Assembly (NCBI RefSeq): GCF_004358675.1
Contig: NZ_SMZO01000014.1
Location: 1 to 64,000 of the forward strand
Direction: 5' to 3'
From: Meridianimarinicoccus aquatilis
GTDB lineage: Bacteria; Pseudomonadota; Alphaproteobacteria; Rhodobacterales; Rhodobacteraceae
Length of the DNA stretch: 64,000 nucleotides
The stretch's first letter is position 1. The number at the start of each line of letters is the position of its first letter. Shown here piece after piece: positions 9,910 to 17,899 of the stretch. A program made the position numbers and the translations under genes. The notes under the pieces were generated by a model, which did no database searches, had not been told where the DNA came from, and saw nothing but the letters and a program-made list of their open reading frames with translations.

Positions 9910-9930
9910 AATTGCGCAATTAGTATACAT
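9910..9930 (+). promoter_or_regulatory. Palindromic operator/promoter candidate before the ABC importer
   Basis: The 194-base gap after creatinase holds a perfect 12-base palindrome AATTGCGCAATT at 9910-9921. It is immediately followed by TAGTATACAT, whose GTATAC core is itself palindromic and which also offers a -10-like TATACAT. GTATAC cores are common in GntR (FCD) family operators. An 8-bp GC-rich pair, GGCCCCGG at 9859 with CCGGGGCC at 9902, brackets the region and may form the end of the creatinase message. This is motif reading only. Confidence 0.35.
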
Positions 9931-10043
9931 TTGCCTGAATAAGGGCGCTTTTGACCCTAAATGGTCGCTAACCGGTTGCGCCTCGCCAGTTCAGCGGTTT
10001 TCATTGGGGCAATAACAAAACGCATAGCAACGGGGAGCCCTTC

Positions 10044-11144
10044 GTGGCCAATGACCAATCTACAGCGGCGTTCGTAGAATTTGAGCGCGTGCAGAAAAGC
10101 TATGACGGCGAGACTCTGGTCGTCAAAGACTTGAACCTTTCAATGCCGAAGGGTGAGTTTCTGACAATGCTCGGGCCGTCCGGGTCCGGGAAAACGACTT
10201 GCCTGATGATGCTTGCCGGGTTTGAAACGGCAACACATGGCGAGATCCTGTTGGACGGCAATCCGATCAACAACATTCCGCCGCACAAGCGCGGCATCGG
10301 CATGGTGTTCCAGAACTACGCCCTTTTCCCCCATATGACGGTCGCGGAAAACCTGTCCTTTCCGCTTGAAGTGCGGAAAATGGGCAAATCGGACCGCGAG
10401 GCAAAAATCACCCGCGCGCTGGACATGGTGCAAATGGGGGCCTTTGGGGGCCGACGCCCCGCCCAGCTTTCGGGCGGTCAGCAACAGCGGATCGCACTGG
10501 CGCGCGCGCTGGTGTTTGAACCCGAGTTGGTCTTGATGGACGAACCGTTGGGCGCACTCGACAAACAGTTACGCGAAACCTTGCAGTTCGAAATCACGCG
10601 TCTGGCCCACAATCTTGGCATCACGGTCGTCTATGTGACCCACGATCAGACCGAAGCACTGACAATGTCAGACCGCGTGGCCGTGTTCGACGATGGCCGT
10701 ATTCAACAACTGGCCCCGCCCGACCAACTCTATGAAAGCCCGGAGAACAGTTTCGTCGCGCAGTTCATAGGCGAGAACAATACGCTCGAAGGTGTGGTCA
10801 AGGATATCTCGGGCAACGTCGCACATGTTGAACTTGATGGCGGCGAACTGATTACCTGCAAGCCCGTCAACGTGACCAAGGCCGGCGAGCGGACCAAAGT
10901 GTCCATCCGGCCCGAACGGGTGGAATACAACAAAGAGCGATTGAGTGAAGATGCACACACACTCAAGGCAGAGGTTCTTGAATTCATCTATATGGGCGAT
11001 ATTTTCCGCACCCGGTTGCGGGTCGCTGGCAATGACGATTTCGTCGTGAAAACGCGGAACGCCCCAGATCAGGTCAGGCTGAAGCCTGGTCAGCAGATCG
11101 AAATCGGCTGGCTTCCAGAAGACTGTCACGCGCTCGACGCCTGA
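10044..11144 (+). CDS. ABC transporter ATPase, polyamine-type (PotA-like)
   Basis: 366 residues starting at GTG 10044 behind GGGGAG at 10032. It has Walker A GPSGSGKT (44-51), Q-loop FQNYALFPHMTV, signature LSGGQQQRIALARAL, Walker B LVLMDEPLGALD and switch His in THDQTEAL. The last 120 residues form a TOBE/OB substrate-sensing region. This layout is that of PotA/FbpC ATPases that drive import of polyamines, iron or similar solutes. It is the first gene of a four-gene importer and follows creatinase. The N-terminal family assignment is firm; the substrate is not. Confidence 0.93.
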   Translation: MANDQSTAAFVEFERVQKSYDGETLVVKDLNLSMPKGEFLTMLGPSGSGKTTCLMMLAGFETATHGEILLDGNPINNIPPHKRGIGMVFQNYALFPHMTVAENLSFPLEVRKMGKSDREAKITRALDMVQMGAFGGRRPAQLSGGQQQRIALARALVFEPELVLMDEPLGALDKQLRETLQFEITRLAHNLGITVVYVTHDQTEALTMSDRVAVFDDGRIQQLAPPDQLYESPENSFVAQFIGENNTLEGVVKDISGNVAHVELDGGELITCKPVNVTKAGERTKVSIRPERVEYNKERLSEDAHTLKAEVLEFIYMGDIFRTRLRVAGNDDFVVKTRNAPDQVRLKPGQQIEIGWLPEDCHALDA

Positions 11145-11273
11145 TCACATGAACACGCCTCGCGGCCACGCAGCGATTGGTTTGCGTGACCGCATGGCGA
11201 TCCGACGGACGCGGTTGCACCCGTGGCCCAACACGTCGGAACGAACGACACGGGAAAACAGGGGAAATTACAA

Positions 11274-12380
11274 ATGAAGATCACCACTGCCCTTTTGGCG
11301 AGCACGGCACTTGTTGTCACGCTGAGCCCAGCAACCGCGCAGGACATGTCCAACGAGATGACAATCGTTTCGTGGGGCGGCGCGTATCAGAGCAGCCAAC
11401 AGAAAGCTTACTCAGAGCCGTATGTTGAAATGCACCCGGAAGTTACCGTCACTTGGGACGAATCTTCGAACGAAGCCGTTGCCAAGCTGCGCGCCATGAA
11501 CGAAGCCGGCAACATCACTTGGGATCTGGTCGATGTCGTCGCCGCTGACGCGATCCGCTTGTGTGACGAAGGTCTCGCAATGGAATACGACCCGGATGAC
11601 CTTCTGGCAGAAGGCGCAGATGGCACATCAGCCGAAGACGATTTCGGTGATCTGATCGTGTCCGACTGCTTTATCCCGCAGATCGTGTATTCGACCACAT
11701 TTGGCTATCGCACAGACATGGTCGGCGACACGCCACCAACCGAAGTCTGCGCTGTGTTCGATCTTGAAGCCTATCCGGGCAAGCGCGCGCTGGAAAAGCG
11801 GCCTATCAACAACATGGAATGGGCGCTGTACTGTGATGGCGTCGCAAAGGACGAAATCTATGACGTGTTGGCAACCGCCGAAGGTCAGGATCAGGCCCTT
11901 GCCAAGCTCGACACCATCAAGGACGACGTAATCTGGTGGTCTGCCGGCGCGGACACGCCGCAACTTCTGGCAGACGGCGAAGTTGTCATGGGCTCGACCT
12001 ATAACGGTCGTTTGTTCAGCGTGATCGTTGACCAGGAGCAGCCCGTTGGGATGCTGTGGGACATGCAGGTGTTCGACCTTGACGGTTGGATCATTCCCGA
12101 AGGTCTGAGCGACGAAGAACTGGCCCGCGTCAAGGACTTCGTCTTCTTCGCGACAGACACTCAGCGTCTTGCGGATCAGTCCCAGTACATCTCGTACGGT
12201 CCTGCACGCCTGTCTTCTGCACCGCTGGTCGGTCAACACGCCGATTTGGGTATCGACATGGCGCCGCACATGCCAACCGATCCCGAGAACGCCAAGAACA
12301 CGCTTCTCTACAACTACGAGTTCTGGGCTGACTACCGCGACGATATCGACGCGAAGTTCCAGTCCTGGCTGGTACAGTAA
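11274..12380 (+). CDS. Periplasmic solute-binding protein (PotD-like)
   Basis: 368 residues. ATG 11274 follows AGGGGAAA; the 17-codon upstream extension is discarded because a signal peptide (MKITTALLASTALVVTLSPATAQ, cut near residue 22) begins here. The mature part opens with MTIVSWGGAYQSSQQ and includes WDLVDVVAADA, GSTYNGRLFS and GWIIPEG, the pattern of spermidine/putrescine-type family 1 binding proteins. It captures the solute in the periplasm for the two permeases downstream. Four cysteines at residues 92-216 (LCDEG, VSDCFI, EVCAVF, LYCDGV) could form disulphides. A 3' stem-loop may keep its message abundant. Confidence 0.92.
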   Translation: MKITTALLASTALVVTLSPATAQDMSNEMTIVSWGGAYQSSQQKAYSEPYVEMHPEVTVTWDESSNEAVAKLRAMNEAGNITWDLVDVVAADAIRLCDEGLAMEYDPDDLLAEGADGTSAEDDFGDLIVSDCFIPQIVYSTTFGYRTDMVGDTPPTEVCAVFDLEAYPGKRALEKRPINNMEWALYCDGVAKDEIYDVLATAEGQDQALAKLDTIKDDVIWWSAGADTPQLLADGEVVMGSTYNGRLFSVIVDQEQPVGMLWDMQVFDLDGWIIPEGLSDEELARVKDFVFFATDTQRLADQSQYISYGPARLSSAPLVGQHADLGIDMAPHMPTDPENAKNTLLYNYEFWADYRDDIDAKFQSWLVQ

Positions 12381-12391
12381 CAAAACCTGAG

Positions 12392-12415
12392 AAAAGGGGC
12401 CGCTTGGCCCCTTTT
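12392..12415 (+). terminator. Stem-loop between binding protein and permease
   Basis: AAAAGGGGCC and GGCCCCTTTT form a perfect 10-bp stem with a 4-base loop (GCTT), 12 bases after the binding-protein stop. The stem ends in TTTT. Because the importer continues downstream, this is best read as a partial terminator or RNA-stabilising hairpin. Such a hairpin would raise binding-protein output over permease output, as in many ABC operons. Confidence 0.75.
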
Positions 12416-12464
12416 CACCGTCCTGACGGGACATACCGAACAAAAAGAACCGAACGGGGATGAT

Positions 12465-14162
12465 ATGGCCGACGCGACAAATACAAATGCGGGCGCCCAC
12501 GCGGATGACGCCACAGGGCCAGTTCTGGCCGCCGATGGATCACCGCTAAAGTCCAGCCTGAACAAGGCATTGCGCGCGCAAAAGCTGCGTGCCTTGGCGT
12601 TGATCGCCCCGCTTTTGATTTTCGTGATGGTCACGTTCATCGCGCCCATCGTCGACATGCTTTTCAGATCCGTCGAGAACCAGATCGTTTCAGAAACGCT
12701 TCCACGAACGGTTGCCGAACTGGGCGATTGGGACGCGACCAGCGAAACACTTCCCGATGATGACGTGTACGCTGCGCTGTATTACGACCTTTTCATCGCG
12801 GCCGAGTACAAGAACCACACACGCCTTGGCAGCCGATTGAATTATGAACAAACCGGCATGTCCTCCATGTTCCGGCGGGTTGGCCGCAATGTCGGCGACT
12901 TTGGGGAACTGTATCTCGATCAGTTCGAAGACCTGGACGAGCGTTGGGACGAAGAGGCCGATTGGGCCGCCCTGATGGCGCATCCTGGATATCTCGAAGA
13001 CGCAGCAGAGTGGCGCGACAACCGTGATGCAGACAGGATCGACCCACGCGATACCCCCGCCCCTCGTTTCCGTCTTGCGCCGGGCATTGCAGACCTGCTG
13101 CCACAAACTGCGCAAGCCTATTCCCAGTACGCAGAGTTCATGCGCACCGAAGAGCAAGAGACAGCCGATGAAGACCAGCCTTGGACGCTGGTCGATACGA
13201 TGCTGTACAACGATCTTATGGCCGCTTCTGAAGCTGACATCGCGGCCTATTCCGGCCCCATGGCGGACGCTTTGCAAGCCGCACATGCTGCTGTACCTGA
13301 ATTTGAAACGGCGACACTGAAAGAACTGTTTATCGAGTCTGACGATGAGTGGGCCAATCTGGACAACTGGGCGACCATCAAAGTCTACGCGCCAAATTAC
13401 ACGTCCGGCTATTTCCTGACAGCAGTGGATATGAAACTTGGGCCCGACGGGATGGTCAGCCAACCCGAGGATCAGCAGATCTATGGCCTGCTGTTCAAGC
13501 GAACTTTGTTCATGTCGATGGCTATTACCATCAGCTGTATTCTGCTCGGCTATCCGGTTGCGTGGTTGCTTGCGAATCTGCCGATGCGCTCTGCAAACTT
13601 GTTGATGATCCTTGTTCTGTTGCCCTTCTGGACCTCGCTTCTGGTGCGGACCAGCGCGTGGAAGGTGATGTTGCAGCAACAGGGGGTCATCAACGACGTC
13701 CTCGTTTGGCTGGGCGTCGTGGGGGATGGCGACCGACTGATTATGATCAACAACCAGTTCGGAACGATTGTGGCCATGACGCACATCCTGCTGCCGTTCA
13801 TGATATTGCCTCTGTATTCCGTGATGCAGACGATCCCACCGACCTATCTGCGCGCCGCAAAATCACTGGGGGCAACCCCGTTCACAGCCTTCTGGCGAGT
13901 GTATTTCCCACAATCGGTGCCGGGGATCGGGGCGGGCTCGATCCTCGTATTCATTCTTGCGATCGGCTACTACATTACGCCTGAAATCGTGGGCGGCACA
14001 TCCGGTACCTTCATCTCGAACCGGATCGCTTATCACATCTCCAGTTCACTAAATTGGGGTCTTGCCGCGGCACTTGGAACAATCCTTCTGGGGGCGGTTC
14101 TGATCCTCTATTGGGCCTACGACCGCATCGTCGGTATCGACAACGTCAAATTGGGGGGCTGA
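12465..14162 (+). CDS. ABC transporter permease (PotB-like) with large periplasmic insertion
   Basis: 565 residues, about twice the usual 280-300 of PotB. A first membrane helix at about residues 46-66 (ALALIAPLLIFVMVTFIAPIVDMLF) is followed by roughly 270 mostly hydrophilic, acidic residues. The remaining helices and the EAA loop (YLRAAKSLGATPFTAFWRVYFP) come after that. The insertion lies where PotB has only a short periplasmic loop and is predicted to be outside the cytoplasm. ATG 12465 follows CGGGGA. It partners the next permease, which starts 3 bases after this stop. The family is sure; what the insertion does is unknown. Confidence 0.9.
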   Translation: MADATNTNAGAHADDATGPVLAADGSPLKSSLNKALRAQKLRALALIAPLLIFVMVTFIAPIVDMLFRSVENQIVSETLPRTVAELGDWDATSETLPDDDVYAALYYDLFIAAEYKNHTRLGSRLNYEQTGMSSMFRRVGRNVGDFGELYLDQFEDLDERWDEEADWAALMAHPGYLEDAAEWRDNRDADRIDPRDTPAPRFRLAPGIADLLPQTAQAYSQYAEFMRTEEQETADEDQPWTLVDTMLYNDLMAASEADIAAYSGPMADALQAAHAAVPEFETATLKELFIESDDEWANLDNWATIKVYAPNYTSGYFLTAVDMKLGPDGMVSQPEDQQIYGLLFKRTLFMSMAITISCILLGYPVAWLLANLPMRSANLLMILVLLPFWTSLLVRTSAWKVMLQQQGVINDVLVWLGVVGDGDRLIMINNQFGTIVAMTHILLPFMILPLYSVMQTIPPTYLRAAKSLGATPFTAFWRVYFPQSVPGIGAGSILVFILAIGYYITPEIVGGTSGTFISNRIAYHISSSLNWGLAAALGTILLGAVLILYWAYDRIVGIDNVKLGG

Positions 14163-14165
14163 AAC

Positions 14166-15344
14166 ATGGCAACTGTAATCACACTGAAAAAGCAGCCCTA
14201 TTCGTTTGTAGGTCCGGTCAGCGCAGCCGCCGGCGGCTTTGCCGGGCTGTTCGTCGGAACCGCGCAAGGGTCTGGTCTGCTTGGCATCATTCTGGGTGCA
14301 ACTTTGATGGCCGGGCTTGCTTATGGCCTTATGACCCTGGATTTACCGCGCAAGACCGTCAGGCTCGGTATTGCCGCCGTGTTCGCGGCTGTTGGCTTTT
14401 TGCTTAGTGGTCCCATGGGGTTGATCATCGGGGCCTTATTCGGGGCCTTCTTCGGCTGGTTCCCGGCTTGGCTCGCCGATGGCAAGTATCGCGCAAGCCT
14501 GCCGCCCTATCTGACCGCACGGGAAGTGCTTTGGCACTATACGTTCCGGATCATCTGCGGATTGATCTTCTTCTTTTTGATCGCACCGATCGTCGTGGTC
14601 ATGCCGCTCAGTTTCAATGCCGAGAACTTCTTCACCTTCACCCCCGAGATGCTGCGCCTTGACCCGGACGGGTACTCGCTCAAACACTATCAGGACTTCT
14701 TCCAAAGCAATGACTGGCAAGCTGCCCTGCGCAATTCGCTGACCATCGCACCGGTTGCCACGCTGCTGTCCGTTTCATTCGGCACTCTGGCAGCCATCGG
14801 TCTGAGCCAACCGCACGTCCCGTTCCGTCAGGTCATCATGGCGATCCTGATCTCGCCGATGATCGTGCCTTTGATCATCTCCGCCGCTGGCATGTATTTC
14901 TTTTACAGTCGGATTGGACTTCAAGGCACATATCTGGGCGTTGTTCTGGCCCACGCTGCGCTTGGCATTCCCTTCGTCATCATCACCGTGACAGCAACAC
15001 TCGTGGGCTTTGACCGTTCGCTCACCCGTGCGGCTGCGAACATGGGCGCGAACCCGGTGACCACATTCTTCCGGGTTCAGATGCCACTGATCCTGCCCGG
15101 CGTTATCTCGGGCGGCCTGTTCGCGTTCATTACGTCCTTTGACGAAGTGGTCGTGGTGCTGTTTGTTGGATCCGCCAGCCAGAAAACACTTCCGTGGCAA
15201 ATGTTCATCGGCTTGCGAGAGCAGATAAGCCCCACGATTTTGGCTGTTGCGACGATCCTCGTGTGCCTGTCCATCGCGCTTTTGACGACGCTGGAACTGC
15301 TGCGCCGCCGATCGGAACGTCTGCGCGGCATGTCCCCGGGCTGA
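14166..15344 (+). CDS. ABC transporter permease (PotC-like) with extra N-terminal membrane block
   Basis: 392 residues. The last 260 are a normal PotC-type permease with EAA loop LTRAAANMGANPVTTFFRVQMP and ending LRRRSERLRGMSPG. In front are about 110 residues of glycine- and alanine-rich hydrophobic segments (for example GGFAGLFVGTAQGSGLLG and MGLIIGALFGAFFGWFPAW). These predict three or four extra membrane passes not found in standard PotC. ATG 14166 directly follows the upstream stop, indicating coupled translation. A bidirectional terminator ends the operon. Confidence 0.9.
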   Translation: MATVITLKKQPYSFVGPVSAAAGGFAGLFVGTAQGSGLLGIILGATLMAGLAYGLMTLDLPRKTVRLGIAAVFAAVGFLLSGPMGLIIGALFGAFFGWFPAWLADGKYRASLPPYLTAREVLWHYTFRIICGLIFFFLIAPIVVVMPLSFNAENFFTFTPEMLRLDPDGYSLKHYQDFFQSNDWQAALRNSLTIAPVATLLSVSFGTLAAIGLSQPHVPFRQVIMAILISPMIVPLIISAAGMYFFYSRIGLQGTYLGVVLAHAALGIPFVIITVTATLVGFDRSLTRAAANMGANPVTTFFRVQMPLILPGVISGGLFAFITSFDEVVVVLFVGSASQKTLPWQMFIGLREQISPTILAVATILVCLSIALLTTLELLRRRSERLRGMSPG

Positions 15345-15368
15345 CACCGCGACGCAGATGCAACGCAA

Positions 15369-15403
15369 AAAAGGGCGGCTCGCCCATCGCGGCCCGCCCT
15401 TTT
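15369..15403. terminator. Bidirectional intrinsic terminator
   Basis: AAAAGGGCGG (15369-15378) pairs perfectly with CCGCCCTTTT (15394-15403). The plus strand ends in TTTT, and the minus strand ends in six T because of AAAAAA at 15367-15372. It lies between the importer operon and the convergent small secreted-protein gene, and can end transcription from both sides. Confidence 0.85.
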
Positions 15404-15420
15404 CGTTACGCAGTTGACGG

Positions 15421-15753
15421 TCAGTTCAGAACTGCGCCTACCGCCTCAAGAAGTTGCAAGATCTCGCGCGTGTCCCGGTCGACCCGGAATACCGTATCGC
15501 CAATGCGGTAATAACTTTCGTTCTGGCCCACCCGTGGCAGCCCGTACCGATCTGGCTGGTCCAGAAGGATGCCATCTGAGGGAAGCTTGTCGCCCACGCG
15601 CAGGGATTGCTTGACCTGCCCGGGCGGCACGCATGGCACCGCTTTCTTGGCAAGGCCCGGCGGGCACCCTTTGGGTGCAGCCTTGGCACCAGCCCCAGAC
15701 AGACACATGCCAACGGCAAGCGCCGTCAAACCACTGATAATCCATGCGCGCAT
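15421..15753 (-). CDS. Small secreted protein of unknown function
   Basis: 110 residues from ATG 15753, behind AAGGA on the minus strand; the longer frame from 15888 overlaps the upstream gene and was rejected. A signal peptide (MRAWIISGLTALAVGMCLSG, ending near AKA) precedes APKGCPPGLAKKAVPCVPPGQ, a short Cys- and Pro-rich stretch. The C-terminus YYRIGDTVFRVDRDTREILQLL resembles the ending of RcnB-like and similar small periplasmic proteins. The function is unknown. A terminator lies directly after the stop. Confidence 0.75.
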   Translation of the reverse strand: MRAWIISGLTALAVGMCLSGAGAKAAPKGCPPGLAKKAVPCVPPGQVKQSLRVGDKLPSDGILLDQPDRYGLPRVGQNESYYRIGDTVFRVDRDTREILQLLEAVGAVLN

Positions 15754-15863
15754 TTCGAATCCTTCAAAGACATCACCAGGCGACGACAAACGCAGGTTGC
15801 CAGTGGCAGCCCAAGTTTGCCAGTCAGCCCCGTCCCTTCGGCGATTTATCGCTTGATGATCGC

Positions 15864-16526
15864 TTAGCCGAACGTCTCGACCCACCATTCACGGAACTTC
15901 TGCCGCTTACCGCGGAACCGTGTTTGGGCATCCCCAACCGCATCCTCGGCATCGTCAAACCCTTCGGCCACGCGCGCGACGACCGGATCTACCCGGTTGC
16001 GCCAGAACCGCTTGATCAGCGCACGGATAACCAGCACCAGCACTACAAGCACTGTCAGAATGATGATGTTCAACCACGGGATGACCCGCACATTGGGGCT
16101 ATCAACCGCGGTCAGTTTCAGCGCGTTGGGGTAGATTGAGAACAACTGACTGCGCCAGCCATAATACTCGACCGACACCCATTGCGGATTGCTTGTGTTC
16201 GAAATCAGATCAGCTGCACGCGCTTGCAAGTCACTTGAGTTGAACTTGAAATATGGCGGCCATCCCCAACCAGTGTCTTCATTACGAAGGACCAAAGGCT
16301 TGCTACCCTCGTCGACAGCAGAGATGAATTTGACATCGCGACTTCCGGTTGTCGCATCTGCTGGTTCGGCACTGCCCCAAAAAAGTCCGTTGGTGCCAGC
16401 AAGCTCCACACGGCGCACTTCGCTTTCCACAAGCCGCAAGGTTTCATGCCGCGGCAGCGTATAGTGCAGGAACCCGCCTACAACGAGGACCACCAAGGCC
16501 CAGAAAATCCATTTCACGTAGGCCAT
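15864..16526 (-). CDS. DUF1523 family membrane protein
   Basis: 220 residues. There is an N-terminal membrane helix (about residues 5-23) and a periplasmic stretch including HYTLPRHETLRLVESEVRRVE and GWGWPPYFKFNSSDLQA, characteristic of DUF1523. A second helix (INIIILTVLVVLVLVIRAL region, about 149-170) and a basic cytoplasmic tail follow. DUF1523 proteins are common in Rhodobacterales; their role is unknown. The gene for an 87-residue membrane protein ends 7 bases upstream, so the two probably form an operon. Confidence 0.85.
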   Translation of the reverse strand: MAYVKWIFWALVVLVVGGFLHYTLPRHETLRLVESEVRRVELAGTNGLFWGSAEPADATTGSRDVKFISAVDEGSKPLVLRNEDTGWGWPPYFKFNSSDLQARAADLISNTSNPQWVSVEYYGWRSQLFSIYPNALKLTAVDSPNVRVIPWLNIIILTVLVVLVLVIRALIKRFWRNRVDPVVARVAEGFDDAEDAVGDAQTRFRGKRQKFREWWVETFG

Positions 16527-16533
16527 TGCGCCC

Positions 16534-16797
16534 TCACATAGTGTTGGTCAGAAAAACTTGGGCCGCCAGCCCCGTCAGTGGAATCCCAAACACTGCCAAA
16601 GCCAACCATCCCCGGATCCGCGCAGCATAGGCGCGAACCCCCGCAGTGACAAACGCGTCACGTTCGCGTTCAGTTCCCCCCGGCTGATAATTCGCCAGCA
16701 AATGCTCGCGGTGGCGCTGGCATAGATATGCCAGTACGCTCAGGTAAACGACCGTGAGCGGGATCAAAACAAGTACCATAAGCCTAAGAAACGCCAT
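16534..16797 (-). CDS. Small two-helix membrane protein
   Basis: 87 residues with ATG 16797 behind GGAGG at a 6-base spacing. Two hydrophobic segments (about residues 4-26 and 63-84) flank a polar loop QRHREHLLANYQPGGTERERD. It is the upstream partner of the DUF1523 gene, 7 bases apart. No family was recognised. It is divergent from the P1 peptidase gene. Confidence 0.75.
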   Translation of the reverse strand: MAFLRLMVLVLIPLTVVYLSVLAYLCQRHREHLLANYQPGGTERERDAFVTAGVRAYAARIRGWLALAVFGIPLTGLAAQVFLTNTM

Positions 16798-16903
16798 GCA
16801 GGGCCTCCATTGTCCTGATCTAGGGCATCGCGCGCGTCGGCGGAAGGGGCTTCACGTGCGGCGCGGCTTGACCGTGCAGCAAGAGCGCCCCAAGGTCCGC
16901 ACT

Positions 16904-17899
16904 ATGACTTTGCGCCCTGGCCCGCGAAACCTGATCACTGACGTACCCGGACTCTTTGTCGGCAATGCGTCAGACGCCGATCTCAAGTCCGGCGCAACCG
17001 TTCTGACGGCAGATGCGCCCTTTACGGCAGCGGTCCATGTGATGGGCGGCGCGCCGGGAAGTGTCGAAACAGACTTGCTCGCGCCTGACAAGTTGGTCAC
17101 GCAAGTCGATGCGTTGGTCTTGTCCGGTGGGTCGGCCTTTGGTCTTGCCGCCGCAGACGGGGTACGCGGGGCGCTTCGGGCGCGAGGTCGCGGTTTTGCT
17201 GTTGGCGATCAGCGCGTGCCGATCGTGCCTGGCGCTATCCTGTTCGATTTGCTGAACGGCGGAAACAAATCATGGGGCGACAATCCGTATACCGCTCTTG
17301 GCGCGGCGGCATTTGACGCCGCAGGCAGGACTTTCGATTTGGGAAGTTTCGGTGCCGGTACCGGGGCAATGACGGCCACTCTAAAGGGCGGAATTGGGTC
17401 CGCATCTTTGCAGGTCGGGTCAATAACGATTGGGGCTCTGGTTGCCGTCAACGCACTCGGCTCGGCAACGGTTGGCAACGGCCCACATTTCTGGGCTGCA
17501 CCGTTCGAGATGGAGGGTGAGTTTGGCGCACGCGGCCCCTGCCTTTCCCCACCGCCGCCATCCTTGCCGACCTTGAAAGCCAAACCCGGCGAGGCAACAA
17601 CCATCGCAATCGTGGCGACAGATGCGGCCTTGAATCAGGCACAGTCAAAACGTTTGGCCGTGGCTGCCCACGATGGCTTGGCGCGCGCACTGGTGCCCTC
17701 CCACAGCTTGCTGGACGGCGATCTGGTGTTTGCCGCATCAACAGGCGCGCAAGCGCTGCCGGACCCGTTGGAAACTCCGTTTCAGTTGGGCCATGCCGCC
17801 GCGATCTGCCTTGCCCGCGCCGTGGCACGCGCTGTCCATTCGGCTACTCCGGCCCCCGGCGACACACGGCCGTGCTGGCATTCGCTGTTTGAGAACTAG
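16904..17899 (+). CDS. P1 family (DmpA/NylC-type) self-processing peptidase
   Basis: 331 residues from ATG 16904, preceded by AAGG; the frame extending back to 16754 overlaps the divergent gene and does not look coding. The fold is the Ntn-like P1/S58 family, recognised by NLITDVPGLFVGNA near the start, the glycine-rich VLSGGSAFGLAAADGV, GNGPHFWAAPFE and TTIAIVATDAALNQAQ. Known members are the aminopeptidase DmpA and the nylon-oligomer hydrolase NylC, which cut themselves into two chains before a Ser or Thr. Here TTIAIVATDA probably holds the nucleophile, though the residue before it is Ala. The substrate is unknown. The 3' end overlaps the convergent hydrolase gene by 4 bases. Confidence 0.85.
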   Translation: MTLRPGPRNLITDVPGLFVGNASDADLKSGATVLTADAPFTAAVHVMGGAPGSVETDLLAPDKLVTQVDALVLSGGSAFGLAAADGVRGALRARGRGFAVGDQRVPIVPGAILFDLLNGGNKSWGDNPYTALGAAAFDAAGRTFDLGSFGAGTGAMTATLKGGIGSASLQVGSITIGALVAVNALGSATVGNGPHFWAAPFEMEGEFGARGPCLSPPPPSLPTLKAKPGEATTIAIVATDAALNQAQSKRLAVAAHDGLARALVPSHSLLDGDLVFAASTGAQALPDPLETPFQLGHAAAICLARAVARAVHSATPAPGDTRPCWHSLFEN

